Origin: Candidatus Poribacteria bacterium
GTDB taxonomy: Bacteria > Poribacteria > WGA-4E > WGA-3G
Direction: 5' to 3'
NCBI GenBank assembly: GCA_022823085.1
Contig: JAJDXV010000052.1
Coordinates: 1 to 53,886 of the forward strand
Length of the DNA: 53,886 bases
In this document: piece by piece, positions 7,284 through 15,389 of the stretch
Numbering within the stretch: the first letter of the stretch is position 1
Layout of the letters: each line of letters begins with the position of its first letter
Made by a program: the position numbers and the translations under genes
The notes under the pieces: generated by a model
Database searches by the model: none
What the model was told of the DNA's origin: nothing
What the model saw: only the letters and a program-made list of their open reading frames with translations

Positions 7284-7378
7284 AGATGACTTAGACGAAG
7301 CTATCCAATTATATCCAGATTATTTTTTATTTTATGACAATCGAGGTGTCGCCCATCGCCTCATGGGTCAATCCAAGG

Positions 7379-7810
7379 TAGGACTTACGCAATCGCTTAA
7401 AATGTGTTATACTTTGTCATTATGACCAACATTAATCTTTCCGAAAAGAGAGAACCGCTCTTCTTGGATTATTGTCAATTTCTGTTAGCAGGCTTTCAGA
7501 ACTTCACACAGACGTATTTTGCCGATCATACGCAGAAGTGGAGTCATGATCAACTCAACCGTTTTCTGAATACAGAACGTATGCCGGCACGCCAACTCTG
7601 GCGAGCCGTGAGAAATGATAGTGCCAAAGTCGTCATCATCGTGGACAGCGGAACCCTATTGCCTGCTGTTTGTCGGTTTGGGTAAGTCTGACGCGTGCTG
7701 CACGGGCGACGGGTCAAACGATTTACCGTCTCAAAGAAAGTTTATACGATGATTATATTCGACGAGAGATCGAAAATCCTTCTATTGTCGTCAACTTTGC
7801 GTAAGTCCTA
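7379..7810 (+). mobile_element. internally deleted insertion sequence with TAGGACTTACGCA ends
   Basis: A 432-bp element with the same 13-bp inverted ends as the MITEs (7379-7391 and 7798-7810). It encodes both ends of one transposase but not the middle, so it is a deletion derivative and a plausible source of the MITE family. I see no matching target duplication at its flanks, which suggests a deletion or rearrangement on one side. Confidence 0.8.
7422..7803 (+). pseudogene. transposase remnant (N- and C-terminal pieces)
   Basis: The first part, starting MTNINLSEKREPLFLDYCQF, continues about 87 codons through QKWSHDQLNRFLNTERMPAR and LWRAVRND, typical of the N-terminus of an IS4/IS701-like DDE transposase. 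After a stop near 7683 a different frame (about 7692-7803) reads RAARATGQTIYRLKESLYDD and ends NPSIVVNFA, matching the style of the C-terminus. The DDE catalytic core is absent, so it cannot be functional. The exact IS family is my inference. Confidence 0.7.
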
Positions 7811-8030
7811 AATTTTACACATCCGCGAAAAATAAAAAGTGGTCAATATCACAGAAAAGTGCTATAATATCCGTAGGCAATTTCTTTTAGCATCGGTTTG
7901 AATATCGCATTTATGGTAAAACTTTACTTATAGTAAATCCGAAAAATAAATACACACTTTCAACCGCCGGTAGGTGCGGTTTCCTAACCGCACCGATGCT
8001 AAGTGTATAAATAATTACAGGATCTACTAT
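7811..8030. other. non-coding stretch with palindromic repeat
   Basis: No gene is seen between the IS remnant and the HAF-repeat protein gene. The stretch holds a weak promoter-like TGGTCA/TATAAT pair at about 7839-7867 and an 8-bp palindrome GGTGCGGTTTCCTAACCGCACC at about 7972-7993, one of a dispersed family in this genome. A second TATAAT at 8028-8033 overlaps the start of leader element copy 2. Confidence 0.5.
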
Positions 8031-8108
8031 AATTGGGCACTCTTAAACAGTCTGAATGCCCATTTAGGTCATTCACACTGGCACAACCTAACAGGTTATG
8101 CTACAAAT
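8031..8108 (+). repeat. structured leader element, copy 2
   Basis: Second copy of the element at 5896-5971. The hairpin AGTCTGAATG pairs with CATTCACACT with a single mismatch. The A·C mismatch of copy 1 is an A-T pair here, so base-pairing is kept although the sequence changed. It lies directly upstream of the HAF-repeat protein gene. Confidence 0.6.
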
Positions 8109-8187
8109 ATGTCTATTTATTTATCTGGGTTACCATAAACAGAAACCGTTTACTAACGGTTTCAACGCACATGAAGAAAGGATAACT

Positions 8188-10032
8188 ATGAATCACTACA
8201 TAAAAACTGCTTTTGTCTTATTTATATGTTTAACCCCCTGTTTTATAGGGTATGCTGTTGCACAAGTTGGTGCCGAAACACCGACTGCAGATTATATCTT
8301 TGAGACGATCGAAGTTCCCGGTGTCGATTTTCTGGAAGTGGCGGCGAGTAACGACTTCGGGGATTACGCCGGAAACACGCGGAGTGCTGATGGTGAAAAA
8401 ACAGTCGGCTTTACGCTCATTGACGGCGTTTTTACGACCTACGATTTCCCCGGTTCTCAGAACACCTACTTCTACGCGCTCGGGAACAGTGGACAAGCTG
8501 CCGGACACTATAAGGATAGCGACGGTCTTTACCATGGTGTCATCTTGGAAAATGGCGAACTCCGGCAATATGATTTCCCTGGGGCAGCCGAAACCAACAT
8601 CTATGGTCTTAGTGACGAAACGGGCGCACTGAGCGGTAATATCGTTGACGCAGCGGGCGTCAGCCACGCCTTCTCAGGGGAACTGACAATTACATTTCCA
8701 GGCGCAATCAATACTTATGGGGACTTTGTTAACGCCGCAGGTGCTGTCGTCGGCAGCTACGTGGATGCCGATGGAATGTTTCATGGGTTCATACGTCACC
8801 CCGACGGTAGTTTTACCACTATTGACCTTCCAACAATGCCGAATCTCGAATTCCTGTTTGTGAACACCATCACCGATGCCGGTATGATCGGCTTCAGAGC
8901 CAAAGCTGCAAACGATATTCTGCGGTCCTATATCCTTCTGCCAAATGGCACCCTCTATGAAGTGCGGCTCCCAGGCAGCGCTATCACTGTCGTCCGAAAT
9001 GTTAATCAGGATGGAAGTATTATCGGATTTTATGACTTAGCGGATGGGCGTAGACTCGGTTTCGTCGGTAGACCTAACACACAACCCAACGGAGCAGGTT
9101 TCGGCAATATTTTTTCCATGCACCTCTCTAAAGGTTTGAACATGCTGTCTGTGCCGTTGAAACCGACTGTTGAGATGACAGCACGCTCGCTTGCAGTCAA
9201 GATAGGGGCGACAACGGTTATTACGCTTGATACTGCGAACCAAGCGTTTTTGGCATGGACCCCAAACGCCCCGGACGACGGATTTCCGATTGAAGGCGCG
9301 AAAGGCTACATCGTTAACCTACCCGAAGCACGCGCGATTGTCTACACCGGAACAGCGTGGACAAACCAGACCGAGACTCCCGTAGCACCACCTGCCATTA
9401 CCCCCTTGATAAGGGGGGACAGGGGGGTTGCTCAAGAAGCGTGGGCGTTCGTTGTTAGCGGACATTTAGCGGGTGGACAACACTTCAACGGCTATAGCGT
9501 CGAAGTCCGAAACCTCCGGACGAACACTGTCATGACTTCTCAGGTACGCAGTAATTATTTTGCTGCTGCGACTGCTGACCTCAGATACCGCAGCGTCGTG
9601 GAAGCCGGTGATAGACTCGAACTGATCGTCACGGATACGAACGGAAATATCGTCTCAGAAAAATTCAACTTCACGGTGAACGCCGACACACTTGAAAACG
9701 CAGTTATGACCGTGATGCTTGACGGCATCGGCACGCCGAGGCGAAACCACCTGCTCCAAAACTATCCGAATCCGTTCAATCCTGAAACATGGATTCCGTA
9801 CCAACTCTCAGAAGCGGGTACTGTGTCTGTGTCCATCTATGACACTGGCGGAAAACTCGTTCGGACGCTTTCGCTCGGTTTCCAATCTGCGGGGTTCTAT
9901 AAGAGTCCGGAACGGGCCGCTTATTGGGATGGACGGAATGCGTTAGGCGAACCTGTTGCAAGTGGTGTTTACTTCTATCAATTGGTGACCCCATCCTTCC
10001 AGCAGACGAAACGGATGCTCATTTTGAAATAG
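8188..10032 (+). CDS. secreted HAF-repeat protein with C-terminal sorting domain
   Basis: A secreted protein of 614 residues. A signal peptide (residues 1-27, ending GYAVAQ) is followed by about six HAF-type extracellular repeats (residues 35-310), each with a core like YDFPGAAETNIYGLSD and the turn GxVVGSYVDADG. A middle region (320-540) resembles beta-sandwich domains. The last 90 residues are the NYPNPFNPETWIPYQL / FlgD-Ig-like sorting domain shared with the two LRR proteins downstream. The ATG at 8188 follows GAAAGGAT. An upstream in-frame ATG at 8098 lies in the leader repeat and is rejected. At residues 405-415 the translated CCCCCTTGATAAGGGGG repeat is inserted in frame. Confidence 0.8.
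   Translation: MNHYIKTAFVLFICLTPCFIGYAVAQVGAETPTADYIFETIEVPGVDFLEVAASNDFGDYAGNTRSADGEKTVGFTLIDGVFTTYDFPGSQNTYFYALGNSGQAAGHYKDSDGLYHGVILENGELRQYDFPGAAETNIYGLSDETGALSGNIVDAAGVSHAFSGELTITFPGAINTYGDFVNAAGAVVGSYVDADGMFHGFIRHPDGSFTTIDLPTMPNLEFLFVNTITDAGMIGFRAKAANDILRSYILLPNGTLYEVRLPGSAITVVRNVNQDGSIIGFYDLADGRRLGFVGRPNTQPNGAGFGNIFSMHLSKGLNMLSVPLKPTVEMTARSLAVKIGATTVITLDTANQAFLAWTPNAPDDGFPIEGAKGYIVNLPEARAIVYTGTAWTNQTETPVAPPAITPLIRGDRGVAQEAWAFVVSGHLAGGQHFNGYSVEVRNLRTNTVMTSQVRSNYFAAATADLRYRSVVEAGDRLELIVTDTNGNIVSEKFNFTVNADTLENAVMTVMLDGIGTPRRNHLLQNYPNPFNPETWIPYQLSEAGTVSVSIYDTGGKLVRTLSLGFQSAGFYKSPERAAYWDGRNALGEPVASGVYFYQLVTPSFQQTKRMLILK
9399..9428. repeat. CCCCCTTGATAAGGGGG repeat inside a coding sequence
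   Basis: A palindrome (9401-9417) followed by GGACAGGGGGGTT lies in frame inside the HAF-repeat gene and is translated as PLIRGDRGV. It is related to copies at 7182-7220 and 31340-31392. Confidence 0.75.
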
Positions 10033-10053
10033 CGTTCATAGAACCGTTGTATA

Positions 10054-10074
10054 GGCAGGGTTTGTAACCCTGCC
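10054..10074. terminator. palindrome GGCAGGGTT-TGT-AACCCTGCC
   Basis: A perfect 9-bp stem with a 3-base loop, 22 bases after the HAF-protein stop. No long T-run follows (TTCTATAAAT), so it may act as a weak terminator or be a member of the GGTTT-N-AACC repeat family seen at 7972 and 41368. Confidence 0.5.
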
Positions 10075-10233
10075 TTCTATAAATCCAACAGAAAATTCAA
10101 AACTATTGGCTTACTAAAAACATACCATCCTCTCAAATAGCGAAAGTAACAATAACCGCATCCGAAGACCCTATCTTTTTTTCTCAAGGTCGCAAACTGT
10201 GTTAACTTTAACGCAAAATTTAAGGAGGTAATG

Positions 10234-10917
10234 ATGTTGAAGCGTATCCAATGGACAACAGCACTGATATTAGTGCAGTGTATGCTGATCGCAGTCGGTA
10301 CATTCGCAGCGGAGGAGCCCGAAGAAGGTGTAAACTACATCTGGGTGGACCTCGGTGAAGAGAGCAACGGCGTTTTATTGACCCAAAGTGAACAAGGCGA
10401 TGGCGTAACGGAACCTGCTGAGCAAGGCGGTGTCGATTGCTTAGAGAACCCGTGGCCCTACAACGGTCCCGGACACAATCACATGTACTTCAAGATTGAT
10501 GACACATTTCTGTTTGGCGGTGATCACAAGGCGTGGGTTGTTATGGAGTATTTCGACTCCAATGAAGCACCGGAGATTAACTGCCAATACGATAGCAACG
10601 GTGCCGGTCCCGTTGGCGGTGCTTTCCGTGGTGCAGGCGATGGCGCGTTCCTGCCCATAAAACTCGATGGAACAGATGAATGGCTCGTTCACATCTGGGA
10701 AATCAAAGACGGACGGTTTGAGAACCGCGCAAACGGCTCAGATTTCCGGTTCTCCTCGCATGGTCGAGGCGCCATCTGGATTAATCGGGTCTGGTTCAGT
10801 ACAATTGAACCGCCGGAAGATTTCGATGCCGACAGTCCGTTCGGCATCCCACAAACCGTCGATCCGGCAGCGAAATTAACCACAACTTGGGGGCAACTCA
10901 AGACAGGCAAAGAATAA
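10234..10917 (+). CDS. secreted protein of unknown function
   Basis: A 227-residue exported protein I do not recognise. The signal peptide runs to about residue 24 (VGTFAAEE). The mature part starts with IWVDLGEESNGVL and is rich in Asp, Gly, Trp and aromatic residues (GPGHNHMYFKIDD, VVMEYFDSNEAP, HIWEIKDGRFENR, GAIWINRVWFS), suggesting a beta-sandwich that may bind carbohydrate. A strong ribosome binding site AAGGAGG lies 5 bases before the second of two consecutive ATGs, so I start at 10234 rather than 10231. It has its own intergenic space on both sides and no clear operon partner. Confidence 0.7.
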   Translation: MLKRIQWTTALILVQCMLIAVGTFAAEEPEEGVNYIWVDLGEESNGVLLTQSEQGDGVTEPAEQGGVDCLENPWPYNGPGHNHMYFKIDDTFLFGGDHKAWVVMEYFDSNEAPEINCQYDSNGAGPVGGAFRGAGDGAFLPIKLDGTDEWLVHIWEIKDGRFENRANGSDFRFSSHGRGAIWINRVWFSTIEPPEDFDADSPFGIPQTVDPAAKLTTTWGQLKTGKE

Positions 10918-10925
10918 ACTCCCTG

Positions 10926-11038
10926 TGTAGCATAGACTGCCAGTTTGTGCGGTGTCTTTATAGCATAGACTGGCAGCCTGTACGCATACCAATTAACGAC
11001 TGAAAGCCGAGTGCTGAAAGCCAACGACTGACGGCTAT
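10926..11038. repeat. GTAGCATAGACTG repeats
   Basis: Two direct copies of AGCATAGACTG lie at about 10929 and 10962. Their extensions CTGCCAGT and ACTGGCAG are inverted. A related sequence, GTGTAGCATAAACT, occurs at about 22151. The remainder carries GCTGAAAGCC/GACTGAAAGCC short repeats. No gene is seen. Confidence 0.55.
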
Positions 11039-11043
11039 TAACA

Positions 11044-12153
11044 ATGAACTATCTCTGCACCAAATGCGATAAAACCTATGAAATATCGCCGCTACGGTAT
11101 CAATGCGATTGCGGAAACGCCTTAACCTTAGCCAAGGATTCGCGGATCTGTCCGAATCCACAGGTGCCGGCAGCGATGTCGCTCTGGCGGTATCGGGAAG
11201 CACTACCGATCAACGCAGACACAGAGATTGTCACCCTCGGCGAAGGCATGACACCACTCGTTCCGCTGGATGTTAACGCGCCAGAACATTTCGTCAAATT
11301 AGATTATCTCTGTCCAACGGGTTCCTATAAGGATAGGGGCGCGTCTGTTTTGCTTACACACCTCAAGGCACTTGGGGTTGAGGCGGTCGTTGAGGATTCA
11401 TCGGGCAACGCAGGCGCAGCGATCGCCGCCTACAGTGCAAGAGCGGGTATCCACTGCACCATCTACTGCCCGGAATCCACCTCGCCAGGAAAATTAAAAC
11501 AGATTTCCGCTTATGGTGCCGAGTTAAAATTGGTGCCGGGAAACCGCATGGCAACGACGGAAGCAGTGAAATACGCAGCAGAGCGCACCTGTTACGCCTC
11601 CCACAACTGGCATCCATTCTTTTTTGAAGGCACGAAAACGCTTGCCTACGAAATCGTTGAGCAGCTCGGATGGCAACCTCCGACACACGTTATCTGTCCC
11701 GTCGGTTTTGGGAGTATCTATTTAGGACTTTACATCGGTTTCAGCGAACTACAGACGCAAGGGCTGATTAAAAATGTCCCGCGGCTCCTCGGCGTTCAAC
11801 CCGATGTCTGTTGCCCAATTTACAAGGCGGACGTTAATAAGACACCGTCCGTTACACGAATGACGCAGACCGGTAAAACGCTCGCTGAAGGAATTACAGC
11901 GGAACTTCCTATCCGGGGGCAGCTGATTTTGGAGGCACTCACAACCACAAACGGCGCGTTTACAACTGTCGGTGACGAAGACATCAAAACAGGACTGACG
12001 ACACTCGCCGCAAAAGGCATCTATGTCGAACCGACTTCCGCCGTAGTTGTCAAAGCATATCAGAAGTTCCGAGACGCAGGTATCGTAACATCAGGAGACC
12101 GAGTCGTATCGATCCTCACCGGTACCGGCTTGAAAGCGAGTCGTATCTCATAA
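11044..12153 (+). CDS. thrC: threonine synthase-like PLP enzyme
   Basis: A 369-residue fold-type II PLP enzyme, most like class II threonine synthase, which converts O-phosphohomoserine to threonine. A small N-terminal zinc ribbon (Cys5, Cys8, Cys21, Cys23) is typical of this group. The PLP lysine is Lys96 in PTGSYKDRG, followed by the phosphate-binding SSGNAGAAIAAY motif. Further signatures are CPVGFGSIYLG and a C-terminal SILTGTGLK. The distribution of PLP contacts looks intact. Related threonine dehydratases lack the zinc ribbon. The start follows an intergenic repeat and has no strong ribosome binding site. The next gene begins 7 bases after its stop. Confidence 0.85.
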   Translation: MNYLCTKCDKTYEISPLRYQCDCGNALTLAKDSRICPNPQVPAAMSLWRYREALPINADTEIVTLGEGMTPLVPLDVNAPEHFVKLDYLCPTGSYKDRGASVLLTHLKALGVEAVVEDSSGNAGAAIAAYSARAGIHCTIYCPESTSPGKLKQISAYGAELKLVPGNRMATTEAVKYAAERTCYASHNWHPFFFEGTKTLAYEIVEQLGWQPPTHVICPVGFGSIYLGLYIGFSELQTQGLIKNVPRLLGVQPDVCCPIYKADVNKTPSVTRMTQTGKTLAEGITAELPIRGQLILEALTTTNGAFTTVGDEDIKTGLTTLAAKGIYVEPTSAVVVKAYQKFRDAGIVTSGDRVVSILTGTGLKASRIS

Positions 12154-12160
12154 AGAAAAA

Positions 12161-13477
12161 ATGCGAAAAGAAAACAGATCTCACCTCACACGATTCATTA
12201 CGGTCTGCGTACTCATTCTGATCTTTGTTGTGGTCCTTAGTGCGCTGCGGGGTATGGACCATTTCTTCTTCGGCAGCATCGCTGCAACAGATAAGTTTTC
12301 CGAGCGGCTACCTGACACCGTCAGACAACGCGATGCACTCGAACAGAAACGCTGGCCCTCAGGCTTTCGGCTGCATCGTTACTGGTGGGTCGGCGGTGCC
12401 GCCGTTTACGTTGCGGAGATGGATCGCAGCGCAACGAATCTCGAATTCGACATCGAACTCGCCAACGATCAAATTATAGGGCGTGAGACCATTACGGATG
12501 CGACTCGCCGACTCATGAAAAGAGATATCCTTCCACTGGCAGGTGTCAACGGCAGTTTCGGTATCCGAGGCGACTCTTATGGACGCGGCGGCATGACTTT
12601 TAACCTGCACATTCAAGACGGGGAACTCGTCAGCATTCCGATAGCACGCGATAGATGGGGCTATTCACCACCCTCACCGTGGGGTGAAACCAGTTTCGGT
12701 GTCACACCAGACGGTGAATTCCTGCTCGACAGCGTCCAACTCAACGGGAAACTCCGCATCGACGGCAGCCAAGACACACTTTCTATTGATGCCATCAACC
12801 AAATCTGTGATTCGACTGCGCCGGTGGTCCTCTATACCCCACGTTTTGGACACAGGACACTCACACGTCGAGCCTACGAGTTCATACTCGAAAAACTTGA
12901 ACTTCCGCTGACTGGAAAATACACCAGCAGATTCGTCGTCGTTGGGACCAACCGGCGTGGTGACAGTACCATACCGCGGAACGGTGTCGTTCTCGCAATG
13001 GAGCAACGCACCGCACGCCATTGGCTTAAGATAATTACTGCGTCAGCAACCGGCACACTGGAAATCGCGCTGACCCCTAAAAAATGGCAGCAGGTACAGC
13101 GAGGTGTCGGCGGAAACCTAAGGCTCGTCCGAGACGGCGAGGTCGAACCTGAACTGGTTGCGTTCGGCAGGTCTCGCGGCCAGAGTGCCTACGCACACCG
13201 AAATGGTGCCTCACGTCACCCGCGGAGTGCTTTAGGGTTTAACGACGATAAACTCTTCCTCATTGCTATCGATGGCAGGCACCCCGGATACAGTATGGGG
13301 ATGACGCTCTACGATATGGGCAGATTTTTCAGTGAACTCGGCATCAAACACGCCATCAACTTCGACGGGGGCAGCTCCTCAACGCTTTGGGCGTTAGGCA
13401 AGGTGGTGAACAGTCCTGCACACGGCTATGAACGCCGTATCTTCAACGTCGCAATGATCCGTGCAAAAGAGAGGTGA
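12161..13477 (+). CDS. phosphodiester glycosidase (NAGPA) family protein
   Basis: A 438-residue protein with an N-terminal membrane anchor (residues 12-30, FITVCVLILIFVVVLSALR) and a periplasmic or extracellular domain of the phosphodiester glycosidase (NAGPA/DUF2233) family. Diagnostic segments are LAGVNGSFG and, near the C-terminus, INFDGGSSSTLW, the conserved glycine/serine-rich motif of the family. Members remove sugar residues from phosphodiesters or act on envelope glycans. The bacterial substrate is not predictable here. The gene starts 7 bases after thrC and is followed 2 bases after its stop by a small lipoprotein gene, so the three may be co-transcribed. Confidence 0.8.
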   Translation: MRKENRSHLTRFITVCVLILIFVVVLSALRGMDHFFFGSIAATDKFSERLPDTVRQRDALEQKRWPSGFRLHRYWWVGGAAVYVAEMDRSATNLEFDIELANDQIIGRETITDATRRLMKRDILPLAGVNGSFGIRGDSYGRGGMTFNLHIQDGELVSIPIARDRWGYSPPSPWGETSFGVTPDGEFLLDSVQLNGKLRIDGSQDTLSIDAINQICDSTAPVVLYTPRFGHRTLTRRAYEFILEKLELPLTGKYTSRFVVVGTNRRGDSTIPRNGVVLAMEQRTARHWLKIITASATGTLEIALTPKKWQQVQRGVGGNLRLVRDGEVEPELVAFGRSRGQSAYAHRNGASRHPRSALGFNDDKLFLIAIDGRHPGYSMGMTLYDMGRFFSELGIKHAINFDGGSSSTLWALGKVVNSPAHGYERRIFNVAMIRAKER

Positions 13478-13479
13478 AC

Positions 13480-13872
13480 ATGAAACCACGATACCTGCTA
13501 CTGCTAACGCTATTGGTATTCGCCTGTTCAAACAGGAACTCCCCGCGCGCGGTCAGTGAAGACTTTATCTATAACTATTACCAACGTGCAGACCAAGCCG
13601 CGGCACTCCTACTCAGCCACGGACTCGCTGCACAAAAACTTGAAGACGAAATCGCACGTGTGAGCGAAGTACGAGAACCGGGACAACAATTCGATGAAGT
13701 GCCAGATATTGCTTATGAACCCATCGGGCAAGAGGAAGACGAGGCGCACGTCCTGTTCAACTACCAACTCACCATCAAAATCAGTGACACGACAACGCAT
13801 ACCCGAAAAGTCGTCATCCAGACCGAACAGATTGATGGACGTTGGAAAGTCGTCAACTTTGATGAATATTAA
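13480..13872 (+). CDS. small putative lipoprotein
   Basis: A 130-residue protein with a hydrophobic N-terminus and a probable lipobox VFAC (Cys16). The rest is soluble, with helical segments (residues 30-60) and a beta-rich C-terminus (EAHVLFNYQLTIKISDTTT, VVIQTEQIDGRWKVVNFDEY) resembling DUF4878/NTF2-like lipoproteins, though I cannot assign a family. The ATG at 13480 follows AGAGAGG at good spacing, two bases after the preceding glycosidase stop. An earlier in-frame GTG overlaps that gene and is less likely. Probably co-expressed with the glycosidase. Confidence 0.65.
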   Translation: MKPRYLLLLTLLVFACSNRNSPRAVSEDFIYNYYQRADQAAALLLSHGLAAQKLEDEIARVSEVREPGQQFDEVPDIAYEPIGQEEDEAHVLFNYQLTIKISDTTTHTRKVVIQTEQIDGRWKVVNFDEY

Positions 13873-13923
13873 GAAGTCTTATCAAGAGGCGCTTCAAAAT
13901 GGCACAAGAACTGGAGGAATATT

Positions 13924-14247
13924 ATGAGCAAGAGGATTAAATTTGAAAAGAGCTCAGGTAATGTCTTTAAGGATTTGGACTTGCCCGACGCGGAGGAACT
14001 ATTTCTTAAAGCGAAGCTTGGATTTGAGGTGTTCCAAATTATAGAAGATCGCAAGTTAACCCAGTCTGAAGCAGCAAAGATTTTAGGCGTGAAGCAGCCT
14101 GAGATATCCCGCCTAAAACAGGGAAAGTTTAATCATTATAGTGTAGAACGATTGTTGACGTTTCTGAACCAATTGAATCGCGATATTGAAATCCGTATTA
14201 TTCCGTCAGAAAATAGGAAGGGACAACAACGAGTTGTCGCTGTTTAG
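13924..14247 (+). CDS. XRE/HigA-type antitoxin-like regulator (orphan)
   Basis: A 107-residue helix-turn-helix protein of the XRE HTH_37 type used as antitoxin in HigBA-like modules. The HTH is LTQSEAAKILGVKQPEISRL at residues 45-64, followed by a KFNHYSVERLLTFLNQL helix. A ribosome binding site GGAGG precedes the ATG at 13924. No toxin gene lies on either side: the upstream 51 bases hold no ORF of useful length and the downstream gene is an alcohol dehydrogenase. It may be an orphan antitoxin or a transcriptional regulator of its neighbours. Confidence 0.75.
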   Translation: MSKRIKFEKSSGNVFKDLDLPDAEELFLKAKLGFEVFQIIEDRKLTQSEAAKILGVKQPEISRLKQGKFNHYSVERLLTFLNQLNRDIEIRIIPSENRKGQQRVVAV

Positions 14248-14265
14248 TTAAGGGAAATCTAAAAA

Positions 14266-15375
14266 ATGAATACCGGAAAAGTCGCTATCTTCACGCAGGC
14301 ACAAATGCCGATGGAATTCCGGGAATACCCGATCCCGTCCGTTACACCCGACGATATGCTCGTGCGTATCCGAATGGCGAACATCTGCGGCTCTGATCTA
14401 CATTTCTGGCGCGGACACGGTCCCAAAATCGAGAGCGGTATCCCGCAGGTGCTCGGACACGAAATGATCGGCACAATCGAAGCGATGGGACGCAATATCA
14501 CAACGGATAGCATCGGACAACGGCTTACCGAAGGCGATCGGATCGTTTACTCCTATTTCAAGCCGTGCCAACGCTGCTGGATGTGCCTCAACGGGAAACC
14601 GGGATGTCCGAACCGATACCGAGATTGGCTCGGTGTCTCCAGTGAGCAGCCGCCGCATTTCCACGGTGCTTACGGCGAATACTACTACATGAAACCGGGA
14701 CATTGGGTGTTCAAAGTTCCCAACGAACTTTCAGACGCGCTTGTATCACCGATCAACTGCGCCTTGTCCGAAGTTATCTACGGACTGAACCAGATCGGCA
14801 TCACGCTCGGCGATACGGTGGTCATTCAAGGTGCAGGCGGACTCGGGCTCTACGCAACGGCAGTCGCACGGGAGATGGGCGCCGGAAAAATCATCGTCCT
14901 TGACCGATTACCTGCACGGCTCACACTCGCACGCGAATTCGGTGCAGATGAGACGCTCAACGTTGACGAAATCGACATGAAATCACGCGTGGAATACGTC
15001 CTTGATCTGACGGGTGCCATCGGCGCGGATCTCGTCGCCGAGTTTGTCGGATCGCCTCGCGTCCTCGCTGAAGGTATAGAGATGCTCCGATGGGGGGGAC
15101 GCTACCTCTGGATCGGAAATATCAACCTCGGATTCCCGACAGAGATTGATCCGGGCAACATCGTCCGCTGTAGCAAAGCGATCCGCGGGGTCATCGTCTA
15201 CGAACCGTGGGTTATTCCGCGCGCACTTGACTTCCTCAGCCGCACACGAGACAGGTACCCGTTCCACAAAATTATCTCCGATACCTTCCCGTTCGGCGAG
15301 ATTAACGAGGCGTTCTCTTACGCAGACACAGGTTCAGCCATCCGAATCGGGCTCGAATTTAACGCGGTTCATTAA
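14266..15375 (+). CDS. zinc-binding alcohol dehydrogenase family protein
   Basis: A medium-chain dehydrogenase/reductase of 369 residues. The GroES-like N-terminal domain contains NICGSDLHFW and GHEMIGTIE with the catalytic zinc Cys and His-Glu. The structural zinc loop CQRCWMCLNGKPGC has all four cysteines. The Rossmann domain carries GAGGLGLYATAVA, followed by LDRLPARL. The C-terminal part contains GGRYLWIGNI and a short lid. It resembles sorbitol/threonine dehydrogenase-like enzymes, but the substrate cannot be read from sequence. It is preceded by the orphan HTH gene and followed by a toxin-antitoxin pair, so no pathway context is evident. Confidence 0.88.
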   Translation: MNTGKVAIFTQAQMPMEFREYPIPSVTPDDMLVRIRMANICGSDLHFWRGHGPKIESGIPQVLGHEMIGTIEAMGRNITTDSIGQRLTEGDRIVYSYFKPCQRCWMCLNGKPGCPNRYRDWLGVSSEQPPHFHGAYGEYYYMKPGHWVFKVPNELSDALVSPINCALSEVIYGLNQIGITLGDTVVIQGAGGLGLYATAVAREMGAGKIIVLDRLPARLTLAREFGADETLNVDEIDMKSRVEYVLDLTGAIGADLVAEFVGSPRVLAEGIEMLRWGGRYLWIGNINLGFPTEIDPGNIVRCSKAIRGVIVYEPWVIPRALDFLSRTRDRYPFHKIISDTFPFGEINEAFSYADTGSAIRIGLEFNAVH

Positions 15376-15389
15376 TTTAATTGGGTGCT

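Larger units (their letters stand above)
6927..7378 (+). pseudogene. trypsin-like serine protease / TPR gene, split by a MITE
   Basis: A strong ribosome binding site (AAAGGAGGGT, 6911-6920) precedes a GTG start. The first 78 codons encode the N-terminal half of a trypsin-like peptidase: GSGFFVSRDLIATNIHVV carries the catalytic His, and VVAFDARNDLVI carries the expected Asp. A 121-bp MITE is inserted at 7163-7283. The original frame resumes after it as DDLDEAIQLYPDYF and YDNRGVAHRLMGQSK, a typical TPR unit, before being cut off by the next element at 7379. Removing the MITE and one target copy restores the frame exactly. The catalytic Ser region is missing, so an earlier internal deletion is likely. 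Confidence 0.75.

Noticed and set aside
8098..8187. Earlier start for the HAF-repeat protein
   Set aside because: It begins in the repeated leader element and would bury the signal peptide; the ATG at 8188 has a ribosome binding site.
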